From assembly GCA_023205875.1 (NCBI GenBank), contig CP060757.1, positions 248,001 to 312,000 on the forward strand: a DNA stretch of 64,000 nt, given 5' to 3'. Position numbers and translations under genes: made by a program. The notes beneath the pieces are model-generated. The model saw nothing but the letters and a program-made list of their open reading frames with translations, was not told the origin of the DNA and did not search any database. Source of the stretch: Chloropicon primus (taxonomy: Eukaryota; Chlorophyta; Chloropicophyceae; Chloropicales; Chloropicaceae). This document shows, one piece after another, positions 28,601 through 37,672 of this stretch. Within the stretch, counting starts at the first letter, position 1. Each line of letters opens with the position of its first letter.

Positions 28601-31600
28601 TGAGGTAGCTCTATCTCGAACGCGTGCTCGGGAGGATCAAGGCGATCGTTTGATCGGCCACCACTGTCGAGGTCCGCGTCGTCATCCCCGGGTCCTGACT
28701 CTCCTTCAGAGTCTGACAAGTCTTCGCTCATGTGCTCGGTGCCTTCGAAATCCATTCCAAATCCGCAACCATTGGTCACTTGTAAGAACACCTCCTCCAG
28801 AGTCGTGTGGCTGATGCTCCACTCCAGAATTTGGTCCGAGTATTGTTGCTCGAACAAATTCATAACAGCAGGCAGGTTGTCCACACTATCAAACGGAACC
28901 ATGAAAACCATACTTCCGGCGTTTGACCTCAGGAGCTTTGATTGGGGCACCTTGCTCAGAATTTCTTCCCCCAATTTCACCGCGTGCTTTTTCACCGGAG
29001 CGAAGACCCTCAACCTGTAACCAGATCCATAAGCATTCTTCAAATGCAGGGACGTTCCGACACATTGGAGCCTCCCTGAGCCCATGATCCCGATTCTGTC
29101 CCCCAGGCAGTCTGCCTCTTCCATGGAGTGCGTCGTGAGGACCACGATCCTGTCCTTTTTCATCTTCTGGATCATCGACCACGCCTCTTGCTTGTGAACG
29201 GGATCCATGCCAGTTGTAGGCTCATCCAGAAAGATCGCTTTGGGATCCCCAATCAAGGCTATGGCGAGAGAGAGCCTGCGCTTCATCCCTCCCGAGTACG
29301 TTTGCGTGGGTTTGTCAGCTACGTCCATCAAATCCACGTATTTCAAGCAATAATCTGCCTCGCTTTCGACCTGCCCTGGTTCAATTCCTTTGACGGCCGC
29401 GTAAATGCGCAAGTGCTCCAAGGCCGTGAGCTCGCCCCACAGGCAATCGAATTGCGGCGACACGCCGATAAGGTTCTGTACCTCCTGAAGGTCTTCCTTG
29501 AGGTTGTGGCCACAAATTGACACAAACCCGCTTGACGAGGAAATGATACCAGTGAGAACGTTCATTGTAGTACTCTTTCCAGCTCCGTTATGGCCGAGCA
29601 AGCAGAACACGGAATCCTTCTCCAGCTGCACAGACAGTCTGTCGACGGCTTTCTTGGGCGGACGCCTTGCACACCTGCCAAGACAACTGCCATACGTTTT
29701 GGTGAGCATGTTCACCAAAATCACCGAGTCGTCTTCCGCGAAATGATTTGATTTCTCGTTGACTCGCACGGCCTCGTCGATGACATCCTTGTTCTCAAAG
29801 TCGCCGAGCATGTCAACTACATCAGTGAAGTCCTTGTGATCTTCCAACTTGGCGTGGCCGCCTCTCCTCCTTTTCGGAAACCAGTACTGGGGCTTGAGAA
29901 AGAAGAGAGGGTGGTGCAGGATCCCATTTCCCGTGGGCACCACGTGTTCAAAATAAGTTGCCAAGAGGCCAAAGATAATGGTATCCACCAGCAGCAGCAC
30001 CAGGCAAAAAACTGGTGCTGGCACGTCCACGTCAATCGACCCAAACAGTCTCGTGTTGTTGATGTCTGGCTGCACGAAAAGGTCTCCAAAGCTGAACCCC
30101 TCCCCCGTTGTCACCGTCGCCTCTTGGATGTTTACAATCGATGCGGACTTCTTGCTCACGGTGTAGTACATCATGCTGAGCAGGTACGGGGGGTACAGGT
30201 GCAAGGCATACCTGATGGGGGTCACCCAGGCCGGCAAACTCGTGCTTTGAAGAAGGTAGATCAGCGATCCGTAGCCTGATCCAAGGATCACCTGAAACAC
30301 AAAGCCCACGAGGATGATCGCGTACCCCACCGTCTGCGCTGCCTTGACAGAGGACATCAGGGTCGCCAGCAGTTGCGAAGCGGAGGTCATGGCGGTTCCA
30401 AAGAAAGAGAACATCAGGAAGAGCACGAAAAAGTTTGCGTTCCAGAAGAGGTCAAAGTTGCAAGCCAGGCCGGACACGATCAGGATCAAGCTCGACAGCT
30501 GGGAGAAGACCGATCCCTGCAGGAACCACACAAGCCAGTTGACCACGACTGGCAGCCCCATGACGCTCACCATGAGCCGGGAGCCGTTCTCTTTCTCCCT
30601 CACTATGTCAACCAGAGTCGTGAAGAAGATGATCATGGGAGGCAAGTAGAACCAGTACCCTCCTCCCACCGCCACCGCCGAGAAGCCTTTCAGTCTCGGT
30701 TCAGGCCTCGGGAAGGGGCTCCAGGAGATGTTGAACACTGCCGGGTGGTCGCTGCCGGACAGGGAGGCCTCGCCCTCCTCGCGATTCTTTCTCTTCGAGA
30801 ACGATAAGATCGCCTGGTCCAGGGCCCTCTTGGCTTCCAGCACGTGGTCATTCTCCCGGACCGGGAACCGGGCCAAGCTCTGATTGTAGTACAGCTCGTA
30901 ACCGAACGGGAACTCCGCGGCAGCCTGGTCGCCCATCCCAAGGTAGCCCGCGGGGAACACCACGATGTTCTGGGCCTTTCCCGGGTTCTCAATCATGTAC
31001 CGGGTGATCCTTTCGCCGTCCTCCATTTTCGCGCAGGGGAACACCTTGTGCCCGTCCGCCAGGTACTGGGAGGAGCACGCGGCGTCCGGAAGCTCTACTG
31101 GAAACCCCGCCGCCGCCGTCGACGTGTTCCCAAGACCGCCCACGTCGCACGGGAGGGAGGTGTTGTAGTCGTCCATGCACCACTTTGGCTCGAGCCAGGC
31201 GGGCGCGCCGCCGGCCCGACCGCCACGACTCGCGACGAGGTTCGGCACCGGCCCGACCTCCTCGACGCCCAGGCCGTTCTGCACCCTCACGATTTCCATG
31301 ACCTCGTCCACCCAGGGGACCCCCGCGGGGGCGTACAGCAGTGTGTGGCACCCCCCTCTAGCCCCGCTGCCTTGGCCGCGTCGGCACGATGGCAAGTCCG
31401 CGATGCGGCTCGACGCCGGATCCGGGTCCGCCTTCGACAAGGAGGAGTTCCCGATCGCCTGCATCACCCTGAGAATCAGCATGACGACAACGGGCGCCAC
31501 GAGCTGGCTCGCTGTGCTTCCCAGCCAGTGCCTCCTCACCAGCACGAGGTTCTTCCTCCCCACGGCCTTGAACTGGTTCCACCTCCTTGACGAGGCACCG

Positions 31601-31668
31601 ACCCGCGGGCGGGGCGGGGCGCTCGCGGCGGCCTCTATCTCGACATCCTCGAAGCCACCCTCGTCCAT
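25699..31668 (-). CDS. Full-length ABCA-type ABC transporter
   Basis: Single exon of 5970 bp, 1989 residues from ATG 31668, a usual length for full ABCA proteins. Order: N-terminal membrane helix (~residues 45-65), large extracytosolic loop with NxS/T sites, TM cluster ~340-580, NBD1 (Walker A GHNGAGKST near 689, signature YSGGMKRRLS near 795, DEPTTGMDP near 815), a second TM unit with its own loop (~1050-1530), and NBD2 (Walker A GENGAGKTT near 1659, signature LSGGMKRRLS near 1758, DEVTTGLDP near 1783). Both NBDs keep the catalytic Glu. NBD2 has Val for the usual Pro after it. ABCA transporters move or flip lipids in plasma and endosomal membranes. The absence of introns in a gene this size shows how intron-poor this genome is. 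It shares a 310-bp divergent promoter region with the Mo-cofactor sulfurase gene. Confidence 0.93.
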   Translation of the reverse strand: MDEGGFEDVEIEAAASAPPRPRVGASSRRWNQFKAVGRKNLVLVRRHWLGSTASQLVAPVVVMLILRVMQAIGNSSLSKADPDPASSRIADLPSCRRGQGSGARGGCHTLLYAPAGVPWVDEVMEIVRVQNGLGVEEVGPVPNLVASRGGRAGGAPAWLEPKWCMDDYNTSLPCDVGGLGNTSTAAAGFPVELPDAACSSQYLADGHKVFPCAKMEDGERITRYMIENPGKAQNIVVFPAGYLGMGDQAAAEFPFGYELYYNQSLARFPVRENDHVLEAKRALDQAILSFSKRKNREEGEASLSGSDHPAVFNISWSPFPRPEPRLKGFSAVAVGGGYWFYLPPMIIFFTTLVDIVREKENGSRLMVSVMGLPVVVNWLVWFLQGSVFSQLSSLILIVSGLACNFDLFWNANFFVLFLMFSFFGTAMTSASQLLATLMSSVKAAQTVGYAIILVGFVFQVILGSGYGSLIYLLQSTSLPAWVTPIRYALHLYPPYLLSMMYYTVSKKSASIVNIQEATVTTGEGFSFGDLFVQPDINNTRLFGSIDVDVPAPVFCLVLLLVDTIIFGLLATYFEHVVPTGNGILHHPLFFLKPQYWFPKRRRGGHAKLEDHKDFTDVVDMLGDFENKDVIDEAVRVNEKSNHFAEDDSVILVNMLTKTYGSCLGRCARRPPKKAVDRLSVQLEKDSVFCLLGHNGAGKSTTMNVLTGIISSSSGFVSICGHNLKEDLQEVQNLIGVSPQFDCLWGELTALEHLRIYAAVKGIEPGQVESEADYCLKYVDLMDVADKPTQTYSGGMKRRLSLAIALIGDPKAIFLDEPTTGMDPVHKQEAWSMIQKMKKDRIVVLTTHSMEEADCLGDRIGIMGSGRLQCVGTSLHLKNAYGSGYRLRVFAPVKKHAVKLGEEILSKVPQSKLLRSNAGSMVFMVPFDSVDNLPAVMNLFEQQYSDQILEWSISHTTLEEVFLQVTNGCGFGMDFEGTEHMSEDLSDSEGESGPGDDDADLDSGGRSNDRLDPPEHAFEIELPQKAEDNTRKRLCSHTSAASLYGLVAKQAVLQRRQTFQLLCQVGTPLVIMLMLSFLQVLIKIEGDNLADEGSSRVLVKSIPYSLSSGFGLPFDSAQAFTNGSESLPVQMKGKYCLQHFSFYDGAGNVGALNEKGEKSGLLSHIPQHQCYLDYGEGERISAPFFESKATEEDMVASLYGDLNELNAFNMSELSVEPHPSYLLPDGTVSFKGVDPAKSFIGYSLSANDNFLLAYHRPNGITRARLLEETSASFQNTGFAVLGNQGRAYVMEMVNRAFMRSVLKSHDYYYQLLQRFPSFVKFVVGAESVLYNMPQYEESKLTNIVQIFGSFLYPIALVLQLPLYMYVSVMEKENKLRQCQLNHGMSLGLYHTSSFLFNMLMYTCIVLFMVIVGNIVNLSFFSETDQTLLFVFFFGWGLSMVAFAIFLASFINTSRIATVVGYSVVLFGTGLGIMLSQGVYGDNPTRSEMPRMPAALNLAPQFAMIRSVYLMNWSCAMKGHCISGLGSGGNRELETCIGFMYLDFILYCLVGFYLDKVLPKPNEPSSDWLFFLPRRWRKRRRGKITPINSMVEILSQTEFSDSHCTAKQDAVDEDVLEEERRASVSPPDQHELVIQNLTKEFGDKVAVQNMGLVVNKSECFGLLGENGAGKTTLINMLSCSMAPTRGTAHVAGFDVRHQSEDIQKLLGICPQFDVLWGDLTVKEHMLLFLRLKKASTAKEKVEGILNEVGLLSFQHKLVKELSGGMKRRLSVAVALAGDSRVILLDEVTTGLDPFSRRQLWNILKKCQNKRAMVLTTHSMDEAELLCTRLGIMVNGRLQCVGTSDHLKEKFGRGYILLLNFSQDNKGRVLSFLTQKFGLLSHSAFSPRAYVVSSRQGTEIVKDFPGQLMVRIPVHKTMDALSQPGSSTSAGFRMSSIFSVMVQQGEAHGISDWAVSQVGLNEVFQSVLERAKAKPLSFQETEGRETPSGPPT

Positions 31669-31978
31669 CTCTCAATCAATCCTTCTTCAGCACTCTCCAC
31701 GACCGACCATACCACAGCACAGCGCTGTCCTCTGCAGAGGAGGAGGAGCAACAGAGAAGAGCAATCCTCTCCCTCTCGAAGAACCAAAATAAAAAAAAAA
31801 CGTCTCGGTTTCGAGGACGACAACACGGACCAATCCTAAACCCCTGATCCGTCGTCCCTCCGCCCTTTACGATCGCCGGAGCCTTCTCCCTCACCGCGCG
31901 CGCTCCGCTCCTCTCCCTCTTGTGAAAAACTGAACGTAACGGCTCAACTTCGTAACGGCCATCTCATATCTGGTGTAA
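31669..31978. promoter_or_regulatory. Bidirectional promoter region (ABCA / Mo-cofactor sulfurase)
   Basis: About 310 bp separate the two start codons. A poly(A) run lies at about 31790-31800. Near 31930-31970 a CTGAACGTAACGGC phrase is followed by a similar CTTCGTAACGGCC phrase. No coding sequence is supported. Confidence 0.45.
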
Positions 31979-34681
31979 ATGTTTTTACACTCTCCGCACG
32001 CGTTACGAGGGAAACGTGCTTTGCTAACAAGAGGGCGAGGGGGGGAAGGAAGGTGCTACGTTGTGGCCGAGGTTTGGCGACGCTTGCGGAGATTAGGGCT
32101 GACGGTCGAATCGGATTCGTATTTTACGTCTCGAGATCTTTCGAATGAGCCGACGTTAGAGGGATTTGGCGTCCGGAGCTCGTGGGGGTCGGTGGATGGA
32201 CCCACCGCCAGGGAGGAAGGGAGTGCAGAGCTGGTGGTGATGGATGGTGTTTTGGCGGGGAAGGGGGGGGAGTGGTGGGTGGAGGTGGTGGCCACGGTGA
32301 GGTCTTGGCTTGGCCTCGTCGCGGGCTGGAAGGGGGCGGCGATGGAGCGGGGGAAGGGAGGAAGAGGCGTGGCGTCGTGGCCCGAGGGAGAGGAAGAGGA
32401 GGGGCTGGAGGCGAGTTCTTGGAGGAAGCGCGAGTTCTTGGAGGGACGCAGGGGCGAGGCTTACGGCTACGGCGGGGAGATCGATGCCATGAGGGCTGCG
32501 GAGTTCTCGAGGCTAAAAGGCACGGTGTACCTCGACCACGCCGGGGCCACGCTGTACTCGGAGGTGCAGCTCAGGAAGTGCCTTGGGAAGCTGGAGCGGA
32601 GCGTGTTTTCGAACCCTCACAGCGGGTCCTCGAAGGGCGGGGGGGGAAGCTTCGAGGCTGCCAGGGCAGCGACGCTGTCGATGTTCAACACAACGGGGGA
32701 GGACTACTACTGCGTTTTCACCTCTGGCGCCACGGCGAGCTTGAAGTTGGTCGGGGAGAGCTTTCCTTGGTCCGCGCAAAGCAGTTTCCTGTACACGAAA
32801 GACAATCACAACAGCGTCCTGGGGGTGCGGAACTACGCGCTCGACCAGGAATCCGAGGCCGCGGCGGTCTCGGTCAGTGCGGGGAGCGACGGCCGATTCG
32901 ACATCGACGCGCTCGGTCCCTTGTCTCGCCCCTCGAGCCCGGGCCGGGGGCGATCGAAACGACGGGGGGGCGGGGGGAAGTCCGTGAATCTGTTCGCTTT
33001 CCCGGCGGAGAGCAACTTTTCTGGCGTGAGGTACAACCTCGATGTCGTCAATGAGTTGCGGGGGAGGCGTTGCAGGATAGGCGGCAGGACGATCGGCGGC
33101 GGGCAGGAATGGTTTGTCCTCCTTGATGCCGCGAAGGCGTGCTGCACCAGCCCTCCAGACCTGTCGAAATACCCCGCCGACTTTGTCGCGATCTCGTTCT
33201 ACAAGATCTTTGGCTACCCGTCCGGCCTGGGTGCCCTCCTGATCAGAAAGGACTCGGCAAAGGTCCTCCAGAGAAAGTACTACGGTGGGGGCACCGTGAA
33301 AGTTTCCGTGGCGGAAGAAGATTACTTCAGGAGGAGAGACGAGGAGGACGGGTGGGAAGACGGAACGCTGCCGTTCCTGTCCCTCGAAGCAGTGCACGAG
33401 GGGTTCGAGCAAATCCGCAAGCTCTCGTTCCAGAAAATCGAAGACCACACCTCAGCGCTGACGGAGTACACGGCCCGAGAGATGGACGCAATGAGGCACT
33501 GCAACGGGGAAAGGGTTTGCGAGATCTATGGCCGGCACACGCCTGGGTCGAAGGACACGAAGGCCGCATTCGAGGTCGGGCAGGGTCCAGTCATCGCCTT
33601 CAATCTGATGAGGTCGGATTCCTCCTACGTCGGCTACAAGAAGGTGGAGACGCTGGGCGAGGCCCGTGGGATCGTGCTGCGAACGGGGTGCCATTGTAAC
33701 CCCGGGGCGTGCTCGGGCTTCCTGGGCCTCACCCCCGAGGAGACGAGGCTCAACTTCGAGAGCGGACACAGTTGCTGGGACGACAAGGATGTCATGAACG
33801 GAAAGCCGACGGGGGCTGTTCGGATATCTTTCGGGTACATGTCAACGTTCGAGGACGCAGACTCGTTTCTGGAGTTCCTTCGGGGCTGTTTCCTGGAGAG
33901 GCAAGAGCCGCTGTCGAGGGACCTGACTGGCGGTGCAAACGGCACGACCACCTCCACGACGACAGGCGAGCTTGCGTTGAGTGGAATTTTCGTGTACCCG
34001 ATCAAGTCGTGCCAAGGGTTCAGGGTCCGAGGCTCGTGGCCCGTGTCCGAGAGCGGCCTCTTCCTGGACAGGAGGTGGGCCATCGCCGACGAATCTGGAG
34101 CGATCCTAACGCAAAAGAAGGTGAGGGAAATGACCCAAGTATCCACGGATGTCGACGCCAGCAGAACAGAGCTCGTTCTGGATGCCCCCGGGATGGTGCC
34201 CCTAAAGGTTTCCATCGTCGGTGGCGCGGACTCGAGCGCCCTGAGGGAGCGGGCCGGGTCGTGGCTCTCCTCCTTTTTGGGAAGGAAGTGCCGTCTGCTT
34301 GAGACTTCTTGCGATGGAGGAAACTTCTCCAACCAGGGGGGGTGCCTGCTGGTGTCCGAGGAGAGCGTGAGGAACCTGCTCCCCGACGACGACCAGGAGG
34401 CCGTCTCGAAAGCGTGCATGCGGTTCCGCCCCAATTTCTTGGTGAAGGGGGGCGCGCCCTTCCAGGAGGAGTCCTGGACCAGGGTGTCGTTTGGGAAGGC
34501 CGTGGGCCTCGAGAAGGTGAGGGAATGCGGCCGGTGCGGAATGATAGGACGTGACCTTCTGGACAGCCTGAACAAGAAGAGAAAGAATTTGAATTTTGGC
34601 GTCTTGCTCAGCCTTTCAGGAGGTGGAGCCGCCGCCCCGCAAGCAGAGGTGGCCGAGGGATCCAGCGTTACCTTCTCTTGA
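31979..34681 (+). CDS. MOCOS: Molybdenum cofactor sulfurase (ABA3/MOCOS)
   Basis: Single exon, 900 residues from the first ATG (31979). Conserved sequence begins only near residue 175 (GTVYLDHAGATLYSEVQL); ATGs at 32240 and 32342 are plausible true starts. The N-terminal NifS-like domain has FTSGATASLKLVGE, NHNSVLGVRNYAL, the PLP-lysine region FVAISFYKIFGYPSG (Lys ~409) and the persulfide cysteine in RTGCHCNPGAC (~578). It ends with PTGAVRISFGYMSTFEDA. The MOSC N-terminal and MOSC domains follow (FVYPIKSCQGFRV, AILTQKKVREM, FRPNFLVKGGAPF, CGRCGMI). The enzyme converts oxo-Mo cofactor to the sulfurated form needed by xanthine dehydrogenase and aldehyde oxidase, taking sulfur from cysteine. The protein is closest in pattern to plant ABA3. 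A normal cytosolic site is expected, so the ~170-residue extension may be UTR. Confidence 0.93.
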   Translation: MFLHSPHALRGKRALLTRGRGGEGRCYVVAEVWRRLRRLGLTVESDSYFTSRDLSNEPTLEGFGVRSSWGSVDGPTAREEGSAELVVMDGVLAGKGGEWWVEVVATVRSWLGLVAGWKGAAMERGKGGRGVASWPEGEEEEGLEASSWRKREFLEGRRGEAYGYGGEIDAMRAAEFSRLKGTVYLDHAGATLYSEVQLRKCLGKLERSVFSNPHSGSSKGGGGSFEAARAATLSMFNTTGEDYYCVFTSGATASLKLVGESFPWSAQSSFLYTKDNHNSVLGVRNYALDQESEAAAVSVSAGSDGRFDIDALGPLSRPSSPGRGRSKRRGGGGKSVNLFAFPAESNFSGVRYNLDVVNELRGRRCRIGGRTIGGGQEWFVLLDAAKACCTSPPDLSKYPADFVAISFYKIFGYPSGLGALLIRKDSAKVLQRKYYGGGTVKVSVAEEDYFRRRDEEDGWEDGTLPFLSLEAVHEGFEQIRKLSFQKIEDHTSALTEYTAREMDAMRHCNGERVCEIYGRHTPGSKDTKAAFEVGQGPVIAFNLMRSDSSYVGYKKVETLGEARGIVLRTGCHCNPGACSGFLGLTPEETRLNFESGHSCWDDKDVMNGKPTGAVRISFGYMSTFEDADSFLEFLRGCFLERQEPLSRDLTGGANGTTTSTTTGELALSGIFVYPIKSCQGFRVRGSWPVSESGLFLDRRWAIADESGAILTQKKVREMTQVSTDVDASRTELVLDAPGMVPLKVSIVGGADSSALRERAGSWLSSFLGRKCRLLETSCDGGNFSNQGGCLLVSEESVRNLLPDDDQEAVSKACMRFRPNFLVKGGAPFQEESWTRVSFGKAVGLEKVRECGRCGMIGRDLLDSLNKKRKNLNFGVLLSLSGGGAAAPQAEVAEGSSVTFS

Positions 34682-35374
34682 AGCACGGGAGACTGATGTC
34701 GAGATAGTGGTTGGCCTCGCATGTTCAAATCTTTAAACTATTATAATCATCCATCATCGTGGGTCACTTCCCTCTTCTGTCAGTTTTATCCCTCCCAAGC
34801 CACTGCGACTCTCCTCCTTTCGACCACGACCCCAGGTGGTGGAGGCAAGAGACAGAGACTCAAGGAGAGACATCATCAAAGGCGAAGTCTTTGGACAGTG
34901 AAGGGCGGTGCCGGTGACCTTGAAGGCCAAAGGGGCTGAAAAGCAACCTCGCTCGGGACGTTTCCTTCATGTCCTCCTTCAAACAAAAATATTCTTGGAA
35001 AAAACTTCCCGTTGGCCAAACAATTTTTGAAATTCAAATTTTCCAAACGACAGGTTTTCAGAAAACCAAAGTCGGCGGAGGCCAAGGGACCAAGACGGAG
35101 GGTAAGTTGCGCAACAGGGGCGGCGGGGGGTGAGGTTTGGGACGAAGGGGGTTTCTCTAGACGTCACCGTCATCTTTTTTCGATTCCTTCGACTCCTTGG
35201 TTGAGGAATGAGGACGCCGAGTGAAGAATTGAGACACTGAAACGTGGGTTTGTTCTTGGTGCAGAGTTTTTGGTGAAGTTGGAAGCATAGAGCAGGCACA
35301 GGACGAGAGGTGCGGCAGTTTGAGGGGAAGGGAGCTAGGTACACATACGCAGGAAGACAGAGAGGGACGGCAAC
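34682..35374. other. Intergenic region with AT-rich palindromic patch
   Basis: Lies between two plus-strand genes. An AT-rich stretch at about 34980-35075 contains the 13-bp palindrome TTTGAAATTCAAA (35026-35038) among other TTTCCAAA/TTTTCAGAAAA strings. No coding sequence is supported. The patch lies ~300-400 bp upstream of the next ATG and may be part of its promoter. Confidence 0.45.
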
Positions 35375-36196
35375 ATGCAGCAGCTGAGCGCGACGGACAG
35401 TGGGTTGCTCTTCTACTGTGACTTGGAGAATATCTTGGACGGTCTGAAGGACTTTTCGAGGCCGAGGCAAGACAGCCAGGAGGGCGAGGAGCTCAGCGAG
35501 GACGGCGGAAGCGGCGAGACGAGCATGTGCTACGTGAGTTTAGAAGAGGCAAGGAGCAGCAACCGAATGGCGTTGGCTGCGCTCAAGGCCAAGAACAAGG
35601 TGGTGGAGGAGCTGAGCCTGGAGGCTGTGATACTGAGGGAGGACCTTATGAGGGAGCGGGTGCTTCGCCGAGCAGCCGAGGCAGCGGACGAGGACCAGAG
35701 CTTTTTGCGTGAGCAGATGGAAACGATCTTGAAGGAGAAGGCCAGGCTTGCACAGGAGAACGCCAGGCTCGTGAGGGAGGGGCGGACGATGGCCAAGGAG
35801 CTGGAGATACTGGGCGTGCAGCTCGAGAAGGCGGCGTCCATGCCGAAGAGGGTGAAGGAGGTGGAGAAAAAGTTGAAAAACGCAAAGACTGCGCGGACAG
35901 AAGCAGAGGAAAGGGCAGAGTCGCTAGAAAGCGAGCTCCAGAAAGCGAAGCAAACGATTCTTTCCCTTCAGCAGAAGATGGACGACGAGCGAGAGAACTG
36001 GAAAACGCAGGAAAGGGCTCTGCTGAACTACGCCTCGAAGCAAAAGATGTTCCAGGCGGACATGGACGACTCGAAGCAAGGCTTGGCGATGGTCACGCAC
36101 TCCAAGGTCTTGGGAGCGGGAGGAAAATCGAAGAGGGTTATCTTGGCGGAGCTGGAGGACATGTCCGTGAGCACGCCGCCTGAGCGCGAGCGTTGA
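35375..36196 (+). CDS. Coiled-coil protein of unknown function
   Basis: Single exon, 273 residues from ATG 35375 (context CAACATGCAG). Residues 1-55 are acidic and may be globular (SGLLFYCDLENILDGLKDFS). From about 60 to 225 the sequence is a long coiled coil with heptad spacing (LKAKNKVVEELSLEAVILRE, LREQMETILKEKARLAQENA, ESELQKAKQTILSLQQKMDD). The C-terminus is short with VTHSKVLGAGGKSKRV and a possible SP/TP site (VSTPPERER). There is no membrane segment or targeting peptide. No family is recognised; centrosomal/basal-body, kinetochore and cytoskeletal scaffolds can all look like this. Confidence 0.75.
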   Translation: MQQLSATDSGLLFYCDLENILDGLKDFSRPRQDSQEGEELSEDGGSGETSMCYVSLEEARSSNRMALAALKAKNKVVEELSLEAVILREDLMRERVLRRAAEAADEDQSFLREQMETILKEKARLAQENARLVREGRTMAKELEILGVQLEKAASMPKRVKEVEKKLKNAKTARTEAEERAESLESELQKAKQTILSLQQKMDDERENWKTQERALLNYASKQKMFQADMDDSKQGLAMVTHSKVLGAGGKSKRVILAELEDMSVSTPPERER

Positions 36197-36307
36197 CCCC
36201 CTCACTCACCACGCGTGGATTGTTGCCAGAGAATAAGTCACAGCAGCTAGGGGATAAAGCTTTTTTCTTTTATGGTACACTACTGCACAAATACACAAAC
36301 GTTTTAC

Positions 36308-37672
36308 TCAAACAAAAGACTTGATGACGTCCCTGTCTCCCTCGACGAACGTGATGTACTTCTCGAACGCCAGCCTTCTCAGCAAAGCTCTTTCCGCACT
36401 GAAGCTGTGCGTGCGATTCTGGTACTGCCGGTTGGATTTCCAATAGTGGTAAGCACGGCCGTCATTGATGCCACTGAAGCCATAGGCAGTGACGCTCTCG
36501 CACAACTGAATCATCAGGAAAACTGCCACGAGCCCAGAACTCGGGGTGTCCCTGCCTTCCAGCAAAGCAGCTGTGAGCTCATCCTCGCCCGAGGCCTCGA
36601 GCAAGTCCCGGTAAGGGCTGAGAAGCCGGGACCTCACCATCGAGACAACTCTGGACGAGACGAGTCTCACGTTGATGTCGCCCCTGGCTCGAGCTGAGAC
36701 CCCTCTCACGAGCCTCAAGTAGTCGTCCGCATTGGTTCGCGTCACGTAGAAAGTTAAGTTCCTTTCGGCCGGTGTCGTGGTCGTTCCGCCCTGCCTCCGG
36801 TGGCTAAGGTCAGCCTTGGCGTAAGTCTTGCTCCACAGGTTGTTTATCAGCCTGATGGTGGTTTTGCCACCAACGCTGGTTCTGGGAACGGTAGGGGCTT
36901 GGTTGATTCTGACAACGACCTCGTGAGCGTCGATGGTTTTGCCCATTCGAGTCCCCTGTAAGCTTCCACCGCTCGCCACAACCGCACAGTCCCCTCTCCT
37001 TTGACTGCTGAGGGCTTGGGAGGCATTCGCTGGAAGGGGCTCACCGCCACCATTCCCTGCTTCCAAGAGCTCCAACAGCGTCTTTCCAGAATCATTCTTG
37101 ATTGATTGCCCGAGCCTCTTGAGGTTCTCGCGGTGCACGAACACCAAGTCTCGCATCTCGTCCTCGTTCAGCTTCACCTGGACCTTGTCGTCATCCAGAG
37201 ATGGCAATCGCTCGGCCGGGAAAAGTGGCTCGGATCTTCTCCGACGCCTCCAGCACCTCTCCACTCCGGACTGAAACTCTTTGTTGCTCATTCCTTTCGG
37301 TCTCGCCGAGCGTATCAGGTAAACGCCTCTCTCCTCTGCCACTTTCGCCGGAAGGCAAGGCTGGAAGACGTCCGTCTTTGCCTTGTAGCCCTCTGGCTTC
37401 TCCGCGCCATCGTCCCTTGGGGTCAACACTTGCGAACGGCTTTCGCGTGGACTGCCCAGGATCCGTGGCACCCCTTCCCCTTCCCCTTCCCCTGCGTGGT
37501 GTCCAAGTCCAGGCCTCTGCACGACAGGGCCACCGAGGGACCTGACACCAGCGTGGGCCTTGAAGGTCAGCAAAGCGCATGAGGCCAGCAAGAGGAAAAA
37601 GGCGACTTTGACTATCAAGCTCCCGACTTTTTTCCTTCTCGCTTCCCCAGGCCCTCGCTTTCGACGAATCAT
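36308..37672 (-). CDS. Sialyltransferase-like glycosyltransferase (GT29)
   Basis: Single exon, 454 residues from ATG 37672. It is a type II Golgi layout: a basic N-tail (MIRRKRGPGEARRKKVG), one hydrophobic anchor (~18-38, LIVKVAFFLLLASCALLTF), a variable stem, then the catalytic domain. Sialyl motif L is CAVVASGGSLQGTRMGKTID followed by HEVVVRINQAP and TTIRLIN. Motif S is PSSGLVAVFLMIQLCESVTA with YGF. Motif VS is HSFSAE (H-x4-E). Conserved Cys residues are in motifs L and S. GT29 enzymes in animals transfer sialic acid; in plants and algae the donor may be KDO or another sugar, since CMP-sialic acid synthesis is often missing. Several N-glycosylation sites (NDS, NAS, NLT, NRT) are present. 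A Golgi site is inferred. Confidence 0.87.
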   Translation of the reverse strand: MIRRKRGPGEARRKKVGSLIVKVAFFLLLASCALLTFKAHAGVRSLGGPVVQRPGLGHHAGEGEGEGVPRILGSPRESRSQVLTPRDDGAEKPEGYKAKTDVFQPCLPAKVAEERGVYLIRSARPKGMSNKEFQSGVERCWRRRRRSEPLFPAERLPSLDDDKVQVKLNEDEMRDLVFVHRENLKRLGQSIKNDSGKTLLELLEAGNGGGEPLPANASQALSSQRRGDCAVVASGGSLQGTRMGKTIDAHEVVVRINQAPTVPRTSVGGKTTIRLINNLWSKTYAKADLSHRRQGGTTTTPAERNLTFYVTRTNADDYLRLVRGVSARARGDINVRLVSSRVVSMVRSRLLSPYRDLLEASGEDELTAALLEGRDTPSSGLVAVFLMIQLCESVTAYGFSGINDGRAYHYWKSNRQYQNRTHSFSAERALLRRLAFEKYITFVEGDRDVIKSFV

